A DNA stretch of 13,703 bases from RGIG5612 sp963589005 (lineage in GTDB: Bacteria > Bacillota > Clostridia > Lachnospirales > Lachnospiraceae): assembly GCA_963589005.1 (NCBI GenBank), contig CAVAJR010000040.1:1-13703 (forward strand), given 5' to 3'. Positions 1 to 6,048 of the stretch are shown in pieces. The stretch's first letter is position 1, and each line of letters begins with the position of its first letter. The notes below the pieces were generated by a model, which did no database searches, had not been told where the DNA came from, and saw only the letters and a program-made list of their open reading frames with translations. Made by a program: the position numbers and the translations under genes.

Positions 1-1
1 A

Positions 2-589
2 TCAAACTATGAAACCGGAAGGTCACACCCGGATATAGAAATGTTGAGAAGTATAGCTGACATTTACAAAATAAATGTAGAAACGTTGATTTACGGGGAT
101 GTTTCCTTGAATGGAAGATCTCTAAGAACAAAAGTTTATGTTGTGATTGGTTGTGTTATTTATATTGTTGCAGCCGGCATATTTATCGCAGGTTTTTATG
201 ACTACATATATGATCATACAGTTACAACATTTGACCGTACATGGATGATCTTATTTACTTTTGTAATAAGGCCGCTGCTGTGCATAGGTATTGGTGTGGC
301 CAGCATCGAGATCATATCTCAATTTATCTGCATAAAACCATTTAAAAGACCTTCAAAACCCAGAACATTTGCATGGATATGCATGGGGATAATATCAGCA
401 GCTGTAGTAACAATAATTATGGTAAGTGGAAGAATGCTGCTTTGTATAGGGGCAAGTACTGAAACCTGGTCATCTGGACGGGAATTTCTGACGACCTTAA
501 ATACAAAACACTGGTATGCATTCATCATACTGGGAATATGTATGGCATATTTGATAAAGCTACTGAAAAGACAGCCAAAAGGCAAATGA
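2..589 (+). CDS. XRE-family HTH regulator with C-terminal membrane domain (5' end cut by window edge)
   Basis: The reading frame is open from the first base. Codons before the first internal ATG (41) read SNYETGRSHPDIEMLRSIAD, the classic last helices of an XRE/Cro-C1 helix-turn-helix (S-x-x-E-x-G-x-x-x-P), so ATG 41 is not the start and the true N-terminus lies outside the window. After the HTH end (YKINVETLIYGD) come about four hydrophobic segments: VYVVIGCVIYIVAAGIFIAG, then one around ILFTFVIRPLLCIGIGVASI, one around WICMGIISAAVVTIIM, and one around YAFIILGICMAYLI, ending in a basic tail KLLKRQPKGK. The layout suggests a membrane-anchored DNA-binding regulator, a common but poorly characterised type in clostridia. 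Its target cannot be told from the sequence. No terminator is visible behind it. Confidence 0.85.
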   Translation, partial: SNYETGRSHPDIEMLRSIADIYKINVETLIYGDVSLNGRSLRTKVYVVIGCVIYIVAAGIFIAGFYDYIYDHTVTTFDRTWMILFTFVIRPLLCIGIGVASIEIISQFICIKPFKRPSKPRTFAWICMGIISAAVVTIIMVSGRMLLCIGASTETWSSGREFLTTLNTKHWYAFIILGICMAYLIKLLKRQPKGK

Positions 590-598
590 GGGGAGATG

Positions 599-612
599 AT
601 TAAATTGGATAT
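599..612 (+). repeat. 14-nt direct repeat, copy 1 (ATTAAATTGGATAT)
   Basis: The sequence ATTAAATTGGATAT here recurs at 1530-1543, both times just behind a GGGGA purine run. The downstream bases then diverge (CTGAGAG versus ACGATAT). In both cases TTG-GAT-AT would be a plausible RBS-plus-start of a gene beginning with Leu/Met-Asp-Ile, but copy 1 hits a stop at once. It could be two remnants of lost gene starts or chance in AT-rich DNA. Confidence 0.4.
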
Positions 613-668
613 CTGAGAGAAAAGTAGGTGTTGTTCATACAAATCATTTATGATAGGAGTTGGCAAAT

Positions 669-1454
669 ATGAAAAAGATTACAATACAATTTTGTACTTT
701 GCTTATAATAGTTATGTCATTAAGCGTGAAACTGGTGATTGCAAGTGAGTATGACGAGGATGAAATAAAACCAGATGATTTTTCTATTGAAATGATTGAC
801 TATGCAATCAGCAATTATGAAAATTATCTTAATAGCGTCATTCAAGCTGCAATGACGGTGGAAGAACAGAAAGATGCTATTAATGGTTTACTTCAAAATG
901 CAGAATATGTTATATACGGCGAAATAAGCGAATATAATGAGATTGTTACTGCGGATGATGAGGAATTTGAGAAAGTCACATTGCAACTTCCAAAAGTCGA
1001 GCTACTTTTTATGGAGGATCACAATTTAGGAGTCGTTGCATTTACGGATATCATCTCGTTAACCACAACAAATTCAAGAGCTTTTGGCGACTATGGGCTT
1101 AGTAGTGCTGACGTGTACTACAGTGTATCCGTAGGACTAACCGGTTATTATTATTACTATACTGATAATTATGGCAGTAGATATGGATGTTTATACCATG
1201 CAAATGGAAGCTATTCTATACTTGATAGTTCATTTTGTGTAACAGGGCAGGATGTTATGTGCGCACAACAAGGAAGTACGACAAATTACCATTATTACTA
1301 TCCAGGAGCAAGTTCCAACTGGGAAACGAACACGGGTTTCACAAACTATCTTTTGTGTAATGATTTTACATATTTTAAGGTTGAAAATACAATTTATGTA
1401 AATAGAGGAAGTTCAAATACGTATTTTACAGCTAGAACATATACACAATGGTAA
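669..1454 (+). CDS. Secreted Tyr-rich hypothetical protein
   Basis: I do not recognise this family. The start is placed at ATG 669 because AGGAG at 655-659 sits 9 nt upstream; the in-frame TTG at 660 touches that ribosome binding site and cannot use it. The 261-aa product opens with a signal peptide (MKK, a hydrophobic core to about residue 24, likely cleavage after VIA). An acidic stretch (SEYDEDEIKPDD) and a roughly 90-residue helical-looking part follow. The C-terminal half (about 145-261) is rich in Tyr, Ser, Asn and Gly, with a run of five Tyr at 160-164 and a second YHYYY cluster near 207-211. The mature part has four Cys (174, 190, 198, 230), enough for two disulfides. No sortase motif, lipobox or catalytic motif is seen. 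An extracellular role is likely; function is unknown. Confidence 0.7.
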   Translation: MKKITIQFCTLLIIVMSLSVKLVIASEYDEDEIKPDDFSIEMIDYAISNYENYLNSVIQAAMTVEEQKDAINGLLQNAEYVIYGEISEYNEIVTADDEEFEKVTLQLPKVELLFMEDHNLGVVAFTDIISLTTTNSRAFGDYGLSSADVYYSVSVGLTGYYYYYTDNYGSRYGCLYHANGSYSILDSSFCVTGQDVMCAQQGSTTNYHYYYPGASSNWETNTGFTNYLLCNDFTYFKVENTIYVNRGSSNTYFTARTYTQW

Positions 1455-1529
1455 ACTTGCAAGAATTTGGTTATGAAAAATCTGTAAAGTCAACTAAAAT
1501 TACATAGATTGAAAAGATTGGTGGGGAAT

Positions 1530-1543
1530 ATTAAATTGGATAT
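1530..1543 (+). repeat. 14-nt direct repeat, copy 2 (ATTAAATTGGATAT)
   Basis: Second copy of the repeat at 599-612, again preceded by GGGGA (1523-1527). It lies in the 111-nt gap between the secreted-protein gene and the converging fumarase beta gene. That gap otherwise shows no terminator or other recognisable signal. Confidence 0.4.
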
Positions 1544-1565
1544 ACGATATTCCCTGATGAGTTTC

Positions 1566-2093
1566 TTACCGCTCATACAGATTATTCCCATGATTATCAA
1601 TAACAACGATAACAGGGAAATCTTCAACATACATTTCGCGTATGGCTTCGGTTCCGAGATCGTCATAGGCAATAACCGTACTTTTCTTAATCTGTTTGGA
1701 CAGCAGGGCACCGGCACCGCCGATGGCTGCAAAATATACAGCATTGTTGCGTTTCATTGCATCTATGACAGCCTGACTTCGTTTACCCTTACCGATCATA
1801 CCTTTAAGTCCCAGATTCAGAAGAACGGGAGCGTATTTGTCCATCCTTGATGAAGTGGTAGGGCCTGCAGATCCGATGACCTGACCTTCTCTTGCAGGAG
1901 TAGGTCCCAGATAATAAATAGTAGAATTTCTTATATCAAATGGAAGATCATCGCCTCGCTCAATTGTTTCAATCATCCTTTTATGAGCGGCATCTCTTGC
2001 TGAATAAACAGTGCCGGTCAGGTATATCATGTCACCCGCATGAAGTGAATTTATGATTTCATCTGTTAATGGGAGCGTGATTTTTTTGTCCAT
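1566..2093 (-). CDS. fumB: Class I fumarate hydratase, beta subunit (C-terminal domain type)
   Basis: This is the 175-aa beta half of the Fe-S (class I) two-subunit fumarase/tartrate dehydratase family, which interconverts fumarate and malate. It needs the alpha subunit, which carries the cluster cysteines and is encoded at 3431-4273. Family motifs are clear: GTVYSARDAAHKRM (about residues 27-40), YLGPTPAREGQVIGSAGPTT (61-80), GKG near 103, AAIGGAGALL and YDDLGTEAI towards the C-terminus. The start ATG at 2091-2093 has a strong GAGGAGA site 7-13 nt upstream (2101-2107). The frame is open a further 56 codons upstream, but that extension is low-complexity leader and unlike the family. The gene is on the opposite strand from its partner, unlike the usual alpha-beta operon. 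The symbol follows common usage for the beta subunit and is not E. coli FumB. Confidence 0.93.
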   Translation of the reverse strand: MDKKITLPLTDEIINSLHAGDMIYLTGTVYSARDAAHKRMIETIERGDDLPFDIRNSTIYYLGPTPAREGQVIGSAGPTTSSRMDKYAPVLLNLGLKGMIGKGKRSQAVIDAMKRNNAVYFAAIGGAGALLSKQIKKSTVIAYDDLGTEAIREMYVEDFPVIVVIDNHGNNLYER

Positions 2094-2117
2094 TTTGGAT
2101 TCTCCTCGTATAATCAG

Positions 2118-2151
2118 CCAACAGTCCCTCATTGAGGCTGTCGGATTTTTT
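2118..2151 (+). terminator. Plus-strand intrinsic terminator inside the fumarase beta leader region
   Basis: On the plus strand CCAACAG(TC)CCTC pairs with GAGG-CTGTCGG around an ATT loop (one G-T wobble, 2-nt bulge), followed by A and six T (2146-2151). Read on the minus strand the same hairpin has no U-tract, so it should act only on plus-strand transcripts, such as read-through from the secreted-protein gene running antisense to the beta subunit gene. On the minus strand it is simply a stem-loop in the beta leader, just upstream of the ribosome binding site. Confidence 0.55.
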
Positions 2152-2204
2152 ATGCTATGTGAGCCGCGGGCGTGTGAGACAGCTTCTATACTGGTGTTGC
2201 CGAG

Positions 2205-2267
2205 CGCAATTTCTGCCTGCAGGATCCATGCCATTATACAGTAGAATAAATTTGCATACAATTATTT
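2205..2267 (-). repeat. 63-bp inverted repeat carrying the fumarase promoter, copy 1
   Basis: The reverse complement of 2205-2267 aligns without gaps to 3337-3399 with about 53 of 63 bases identical by eye, including an unbroken 24-nt core around TTATTCTACTGTATAATGGC. It spans the whole beta promoter and the first roughly 22 transcribed bases. Its outer edge includes the last codon and stop of DUF2812. The two copies face each other across the PadR/DUF2812 pair. Confidence 0.85.
2233..2261 (-). promoter_or_regulatory. Promoter of the fumarase beta gene
   Basis: On the minus strand there is a -35 TTGTAT (2256-2261), a 17-nt spacer and a perfect -10 TATAAT (2233-2238), predicting a start near 2226 and a leader of about 130 nt. 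The -35 directly abuts the stop codon of the upstream DUF2812 gene (2262-2264). The element lies inside the inverted repeat shared with the alpha subunit promoter. Confidence 0.8.
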
Positions 2268-2798
2268 TATGCCGCTTTTATACTGACTGTATTTTACATA
2301 AGCTGTAGCGAATATCACAATGTATATGACTAAGACGACACCAAGCAATGCAGATATAAAATAATTATGGGAGTCGAACAAGTTAGTAATAAACTGCGGT
2401 AAAAGTACGATTAAAAATATGATCAACATTGGCAGCATTCGTCCCTTTAATACCCGTTGCATCATCTGAAGTCTTGATTCGTCATCACAAAAAATTTCTT
2501 CTGCTATACCGTCATCAGAGACAGCTTTTCTAAAATAACTGTAACCGACATAATCCTGTATGTATTCCCATCCGCAATCATTGAACATTTTCAAATATTC
2601 ATCTTTATGGGCAAGTCCGTCTTTGTTGTAATCCAGCTGATAGACCACATCCTGAGGAGGACACTTTTCAAAATAATACATTCCCAGGCCTGTTACCTTA
2701 ACAAATTTCCAACCTGCCTTGTGCATTTTCCGCAAATAATCCTGTTCTTTTTCATATTCAAATATTGTGAACAATTTGAATTGCTTTTTTACTTCCAT
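2262..2798 (-). CDS. DUF2812 membrane protein, PadR partner
   Basis: The 178-aa product has the DUF2812 pattern: FKLFTIFEYEKEQDYLRKMHKAGW (residues 8-30, shown here as its ends FKLFTIFEYEKE and KMHKAGW), a second GWEY repeat-like unit near 76-79, and Y-F-R at 88-90. Two membrane segments follow (about 121-140 and 146-168) and a short basic tail. Such proteins are typically encoded directly after a PadR-type repressor, as here; their role is not established, though an envelope-stress or efflux-related function is often assumed. ATG 2796-2798 is chosen because AGGAGG sits just upstream, inside the end of padR; the longer upstream frame lacks a site. Only 1 nt separates it from the padR stop, so translation is probably coupled. 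No terminator follows, so transcripts may run into the fumarase beta gene. Confidence 0.85.
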   Translation of the reverse strand: MEVKKQFKLFTIFEYEKEQDYLRKMHKAGWKFVKVTGLGMYYFEKCPPQDVVYQLDYNKDGLAHKDEYLKMFNDCGWEYIQDYVGYSYFRKAVSDDGIAEEIFCDDESRLQMMQRVLKGRMLPMLIIFLIVLLPQFITNLFDSHNYFISALLGVVLVIYIVIFATAYVKYSQYKSGIK

Positions 2799-2799
2799 G

Positions 2800-3114
2800 C
2801 TACATTTCCTCCTGAACCACCTTATATAAGCGTTCAATCCGCTTGCATTCAAGCTGTAAAACTTTTGATCCTAATTCTGTGATTTGATAAATCTTTCGCT
2901 TATCTTCTTCACGGACAAAGCAGATAACATCGTCCTTTTCCATCTTCGATAAACTTCCGTACATCGTGCCTGGCGTAAGTTTAATAGCACCATCAGTCAT
3001 CCTTTCAACCATTTGAATAACACCGTATCCATGATTAGGCTTTCGCAAACACAGTAAAATGAAAAAAGCGGTTTCAGTCATGGGAACGTACACTTTTTTT
3101 ATATGCTGATCCAT
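2800..3114 (-). CDS. PadR-family transcriptional repressor
   Basis: A 104-aa winged-helix protein of the short PadR subfamily. It shows PMTETAFFILLCL (helix 1), HGYGVIQMVE (28-37), the recognition-helix signature LTPGTMYGSLSKMEKD (46-61), the wing DKRKIYQIT (71-79), and a C-terminal dimerisation helix (LGSKVLQLECKRIERLYKVV). The start is ATG 3112-3114: AGGAGG at 3123-3128 is 8 nt upstream, whereas the in-frame GTG three codons earlier overlaps that site. PadR proteins usually repress their own operon and respond to small hydrophobic compounds or envelope stress. The dyads in its promoter support autoregulation. The effector is unknown. Confidence 0.92.
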   Translation of the reverse strand: MDQHIKKVYVPMTETAFFILLCLRKPNHGYGVIQMVERMTDGAIKLTPGTMYGSLSKMEKDDVICFVREEDKRKIYQITELGSKVLQLECKRIERLYKVVQEEM

Positions 3115-3136
3115 CTTACACACCTCCTGACTACAT

Positions 3137-3187
3137 CAGTGCGATGCATCGCACTGCGATACAGCAAATATATCGCAGTACGATATA
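3137..3187. promoter_or_regulatory. Probable PadR operator array (three dyads)
   Basis: Three dyads sit in 51 bp. A perfect 20-bp palindrome CAGTGCGATGCATCGCACTG lies at 3137-3156, just downstream of the predicted start. ACTGCGATA (3153-3161) pairs with TATCGCAGT (3171-3179). TATATCG-CAGTA-CGATATA (3169-3187) covers the -10 and spacer. All share the words GCGAT / ATCGC and CAGT / ACTG, suggesting repeated binding of one dimer. Assignment to this PadR is inference from position. Confidence 0.7.
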
Positions 3188-3195
3188 AAATTCAA
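3167..3195 (-). promoter_or_regulatory. padR-DUF2812 promoter
   Basis: On the minus strand there is -35 TTGAAT (3190-3195), a 17-nt spacer and -10 TATATT (3167-3172), placing the start near 3160 and a leader of about 46 nt. The spacer and -10 are occupied by an inverted repeat (3169-3187), so a bound regulator would block RNA polymerase. Confidence 0.75.
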
Positions 3196-3336
3196 CAGTT
3201 TTCGTAAAATAAATATATAATCTTATGTTCACTGACCATTATCAAAAGCTCATATCCACTTACCTTTATTTTGTTGAAAGCATGCCGATAAATCATGCAA
3301 ATTTTCTTTCCTGATGTGTTTTACCTAATTTTCACG
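3196..3336. other. AT-rich gap between the divergent padR and fumarase alpha promoters
   Basis: This stretch lies between the padR -35 and the promoter repeat of the alpha gene. Apart from a weak stem GCATG / CATGC near 3282-3298, I see no gene, leader peptide or riboswitch-like structure. It may simply carry upstream promoter elements. Confidence 0.5.
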
Positions 3337-3399
3337 AAATAATTGTGTGCATATTTATTCTACTGTATAATGGCATAGGCTTGGCAGGCGGCAATTGCG
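3337..3399 (+). repeat. 63-bp inverted repeat carrying the fumarase promoter, copy 2
   Basis: Matches the reverse complement of 2205-2267 without gaps (10 differences counted by eye). It contains the -35, spacer, -10 and first transcribed bases of the alpha gene. Homology ends before the alpha ribosome binding site, and no part of either coding region is shared. Confidence 0.85.
3343..3371 (+). promoter_or_regulatory. Promoter of the fumarase alpha gene
   Basis: -35 TTGTGT (3343-3348), 17-nt spacer, perfect -10 TATAAT (3366-3371). Predicted start is near 3378, giving a leader of about 50 nt. It is almost identical to the beta-gene promoter on the other strand, so both subunits should be made at similar rates. 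Confidence 0.8.
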
Positions 3400-3430
3400 G
3401 TCAAAATTAATATAAAGGTTAGGGGCTTAT

Positions 3431-4273
3431 ATGCGTGAAATTAATGTAAATCAAATATCAGATGCGATAAGAAATATGTGCATCAGCATTAATTTGAAAT
3501 TATCCGATGATATGAAGACAGCACTGGAAAATGCTGAGAAAAACGAGTCGGATCCGTTGGGAATACAGATTTTGAATATTCTGGAGCAAAATCTTGCTAT
3601 CGCAGAATCCGACAGTATTCCTATATGTCAGGATACCGGCATGGCTGTTGTTTTTCTTGAGGTTGGCCAGGAGGTTCATCTGGTTGGGGGCAATATTGAA
3701 GATGCGGTAAATGATGGTGTATCCCGCGGATATACCGATGGATATTTAAGAAAATCTGTTGTCCGTGATCCGTTAGATAGGGTCAATACAGATGACAATA
3801 CACCGGCTGTGATTCATTACAGTATAGTTCCGGGTGAAAATGTCAGGATCACTTTGGCTCCGAAGGGATTCGGAAGCGAAAACATGAGCAAGGTCTGTAT
3901 GCTGAAGCCGGCTGACGGAGCTGACGGCGTACTTGATGCAATCGTAAATGCTGTTAAGGAAGCAGGCCCTAATGCCTGTCCGCCTGTTGTTGTAGGTGTC
4001 GGTATCGGCGGAACATTTGAAAAATGTGCAATTCTGGCCAAAAAGGCCCTCACACGATCGGTAGGTTCCCATAACAGTAAGGAGCATATCAGAAAGTTAG
4101 AGGAGACAGCACTTGAGAGGATAAATAATTTAGATATCGGTCCCGCCGGATTAGGAGGCAATACCACAGCACTTGCTGTTAATATTGAAACCTATCCGAC
4201 TCATATCGCGGGACTTCCTGTTGGCATCAACATTTGCTGCCATGTAAACAGACATATATCAGTTACCATATAG
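3431..4273 (+). CDS. fumA: Class I fumarate hydratase, alpha subunit (Fe-S cluster domain)
   Basis: The 280-aa alpha half of the oxygen-sensitive 4Fe-4S fumarase/tartrate dehydratase family, of normal length for the stand-alone subunit. The three expected cluster cysteines are present: Cys66 in PICQDTG, Cys183 in NACPP, and Cys269 or 270 in GINICCHVNRH. Other family blocks are LAPKGFGSENMS (142-153), LKPADG (158-163), VVGVGIGGTFE (187-197) and GPAGLGGNTTALAV (237-250). The start ATG follows AGGGG (3421-3425). It should assemble with the beta subunit encoded in the opposite direction at 1566-2093 and convert malate to fumarate or the reverse in the TCA/fermentation branch. Tartrate dehydratase (ttdA) is the main alternative; sequence alone cannot separate them. 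Confidence 0.93.
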   Translation: MREINVNQISDAIRNMCISINLKLSDDMKTALENAEKNESDPLGIQILNILEQNLAIAESDSIPICQDTGMAVVFLEVGQEVHLVGGNIEDAVNDGVSRGYTDGYLRKSVVRDPLDRVNTDDNTPAVIHYSIVPGENVRITLAPKGFGSENMSKVCMLKPADGADGVLDAIVNAVKEAGPNACPPVVVGVGIGGTFEKCAILAKKALTRSVGSHNSKEHIRKLEETALERINNLDIGPAGLGGNTTALAVNIETYPTHIAGLPVGINICCHVNRHISVTI

Positions 4274-4407
4274 GCTTAATGCTGCAATTCTGATTTTTGA
4301 GCATAGTCATGGAGATACAGACATTCTATAGGTCAAGCAGAGGCAGAAGGTTCCCTAACAGCGGGCTCGGACATAGATGATAATGTTATCAACAGGTAAT
4401 ACCTTGC

Positions 4408-4436
4408 TTGTCAGAATTTTACCCGGATGTTACAAT
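4408..4436 (+). promoter_or_regulatory. Promoter of the SnoaL-like gene
   Basis: -35 TTGTCA (4408-4413), 17-nt spacer and -10 TACAAT (4431-4436) with an extended TGT just before it. Predicted start is near 4443. The leader of about 108 nt holds a 10-bp palindrome GGTGGCCACC (4449-4458) and a small CTGCCT / AGGCAG stem (4458-4476) with no U-tract, so it is not a terminator. The rest of 4274-4407 shows nothing recognisable. Confidence 0.65.
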
Positions 4437-4550
4437 TAATCAGCCAATGGTGGCCACCTGCCTAGGGAGAAGGCAGACATATGACATGACACAGATTTTG
4501 TCATACAGTCAGGCAGCATTTTAGAGTGGATTTTATAAGGAGATAAGCCA

Positions 4551-4922
4551 ATGACAAACAAAGAACTTGTATTAAAGGTATATGACGAAGTATTTAATAA
4601 ATGGGATTTGTCGAATCTTGACGAATATATGCGCGACGATTATATGCAGCATAATCCTACAGTTGAAGATGGCAAGGAAGGATTCAAAAAATTCTGCGAG
4701 AAATTCCTTGCAGGCAAGCCGCATATGGAGATTAAGAAGATCTTCGAAAATGAAAATAATGAAGTATGCGTATTCTTCAAATGTACAATGGGCGTAAATG
4801 GCATGGTTAATAAGGTTGCTGATATTTACAGGATACAAGATGGCAAGCTGGCAGAGCATTGGGATATCCTGCAGGGCAACATTGATGAAACCAATACTGC
4901 CAATGGTCGTGGCCAGTTTTGA
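4551..4922 (+). CDS. SnoaL-like / NTF2-like fold protein
   Basis: A 123-aa cytoplasmic protein with the SnoaL-like pattern: an N-terminal helix NKELVLKVYDEVFNKWD, then LDEYMRDDYMQHNPTVEDGKEG (the usual Y-x-Q-H-N-P block near 31-37), then beta strands ending in VADIYRIQDGKLAEHWDILQ (the usual D-x-x-R-x-x-x-G-K-x-x-E-H-W-D block). The HNP and EHWD residues line the cavity in this fold. Members include polyketide cyclases and many uncharacterised small-molecule binding or isomerising proteins, so no substrate is named. AAGGAGA (4537-4543) lies 7 nt before the ATG. DegV follows 120 nt downstream on the same strand and may be co-transcribed. Confidence 0.85.
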   Translation: MTNKELVLKVYDEVFNKWDLSNLDEYMRDDYMQHNPTVEDGKEGFKKFCEKFLAGKPHMEIKKIFENENNEVCVFFKCTMGVNGMVNKVADIYRIQDGKLAEHWDILQGNIDETNTANGRGQF

Positions 4923-5042
4923 TATTTATTCGAAGCGAAGGTGTTTTTGAGCGGGGCTGCACGTCGAAGTCCACGGCATGTGTGCAGATGACCCAAATTA
5001 TACGGATGATGTAGATGTAATTGAAATGAATGGGGGTGCCAA

Positions 5043-5912
5043 TTGGATAATTTTGAAATATTTACCGATACAGGCTGCGACATAGTACCGGAAAAATTAG
5101 ATGAGTGGAATGTCAGATGCATAGATCTTCTTTTTAGAGATGTGAAGACTGATAAGGTATACACACAGAGACAGATGCCGGTGGATGTATTCTATCAAAA
5201 GATGAAGGAAGGAGATGTCTTTAAGACATCTGCAGCCAACATGGATGATTTTATTAAGAGCTTTGAACCTGTGTTACAGGAAGGCAAGGATATCTTGTAT
5301 GTAGGATTTTCTTCAGGACTCAGCGGCACCGTCAGTACAGGCGCAATTGTTGCCAATGAATTGATGGAAAAATATCCGGATCGCAGAATTATAGTAGTTG
5401 ATACCCTGTGTGCCTCAGCAGGTCTGGGCTTATTTGTATACATGGCTGTTCTTAAAAGGGCTAAGGGTGAGTCAATGGAAGATATCGCAGCCTATATAAG
5501 AGAAAATGTTCCTTATCTGGGACACTGGTTTACCGTTGGAGACCTGGTATATCTTAAAAGAAGCGGACGCTGCAGTGCGGCAGCTGCCTTCATGGGAGGT
5601 ATGCTCAATCTTAAACCGCTGCTGCATGTCGATGAAGAAGGACACCTTGTGCCGATCGTAAATGTAAGAGGCAGGAAGAAGTCTATTGCGGCTGTGGTAG
5701 ATAAATATTTTGAACTTGCAAGAGATCCGGAAAATGGCATGTATTTTATCTGTAATGGTGACTGCCGTGAGGATGCTCAGAAATTAGAAGAAATGATAAT
5801 GGCAAGAAATGGCGGCAAAAAGGCAGACCTTATAACCGACATCGGCCCTGTAATTGGCTCACACTCAGGGCCTGGAACCCTGGCAGTATTTTTCTTAGGA
5901 AAGCAGAGATAA
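5043..5912 (+). CDS. DegV family fatty-acid-binding protein
   Basis: A 289-aa DegV protein, full length for the family. DegV proteins bind a single fatty acid, and in Firmicutes some act as FakB, presenting fatty acids to the FakA kinase for phospholipid synthesis. Landmarks are IFTDTGCDI (6-14, normally FTDSxxDL), KTSAAN (61-66), VGFSSGLSGT (87-96, the ligand carboxylate loop), VDTLCASAGLG (119-129), TVGDLVYLKRSGRCS (164-178), LNLKPLLHVDEEG (188-200), RGRKKS (209-214) and SHSGPGTLAVFF (273-284). The start is a TTG (5043) behind GGGGGTG (5032-5038); the next in-frame ATG would remove the conserved N-terminal strand. No fakA gene is nearby. The FakB role is inference from the family. Confidence 0.9.
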   Translation: MDNFEIFTDTGCDIVPEKLDEWNVRCIDLLFRDVKTDKVYTQRQMPVDVFYQKMKEGDVFKTSAANMDDFIKSFEPVLQEGKDILYVGFSSGLSGTVSTGAIVANELMEKYPDRRIIVVDTLCASAGLGLFVYMAVLKRAKGESMEDIAAYIRENVPYLGHWFTVGDLVYLKRSGRCSAAAAFMGGMLNLKPLLHVDEEGHLVPIVNVRGRKKSIAAVVDKYFELARDPENGMYFICNGDCREDAQKLEEMIMARNGGKKADLITDIGPVIGSHSGPGTLAVFFLGKQR

Positions 5913-5974
5913 TAGTAAATCAAATATACATTAAAAACTCTGATGGATAGCAACAAAATAGCTAATACAATCTA

Positions 5975-6003
5975 TTGATAACCCATATGCTCTGTGATAG
6001 AAT
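5975..6003 (+). promoter_or_regulatory. Promoter of the aromatic (aroF) operon
   Basis: -35 TTGATA (5975-5980), exactly 17 nt, -10 TAGAAT (5998-6003). Predicted start near 6010, so the transcript opens with a 7-bp hairpin (TGTTCAT 6012-6018 / ATGAACA 6025-6031) and then the leader peptide gene. The stretch 5913-5974 behind degV shows no terminator or gene. Confidence 0.8.
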
Positions 6004-6048
6004 ACAGCCCGTGTTCATGAATTGATGAACAAATGAAAGGATCACATA

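Noticed and set aside
319..666. Minus-strand frame of 115 codons
   Set aside because: Antisense to the XRE-membrane gene, with no ribosome binding site or recognisable domain.
1509..1850. Plus-strand frame of 113 codons between the secreted-protein gene and the fumarase beta gene
   Set aside because: It lies almost wholly antisense to the clear beta-subunit gene and shows no family features; only its first bases resemble a translation start.
2094..2261. N-terminal extension of the fumarase beta frame (56 codons)
   Set aside because: It overlaps the promoter and leader, is unlike the family N-terminus, and a strong ribosome binding site sits right before ATG 2093.
4449..4476. GGTGGCCACC palindrome and CTGCCT/AGGCAG stem as a terminator after fumarase alpha
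   Set aside because: No T-run follows on either strand, and it lies downstream of a good promoter, within the leader of the SnoaL-like gene.
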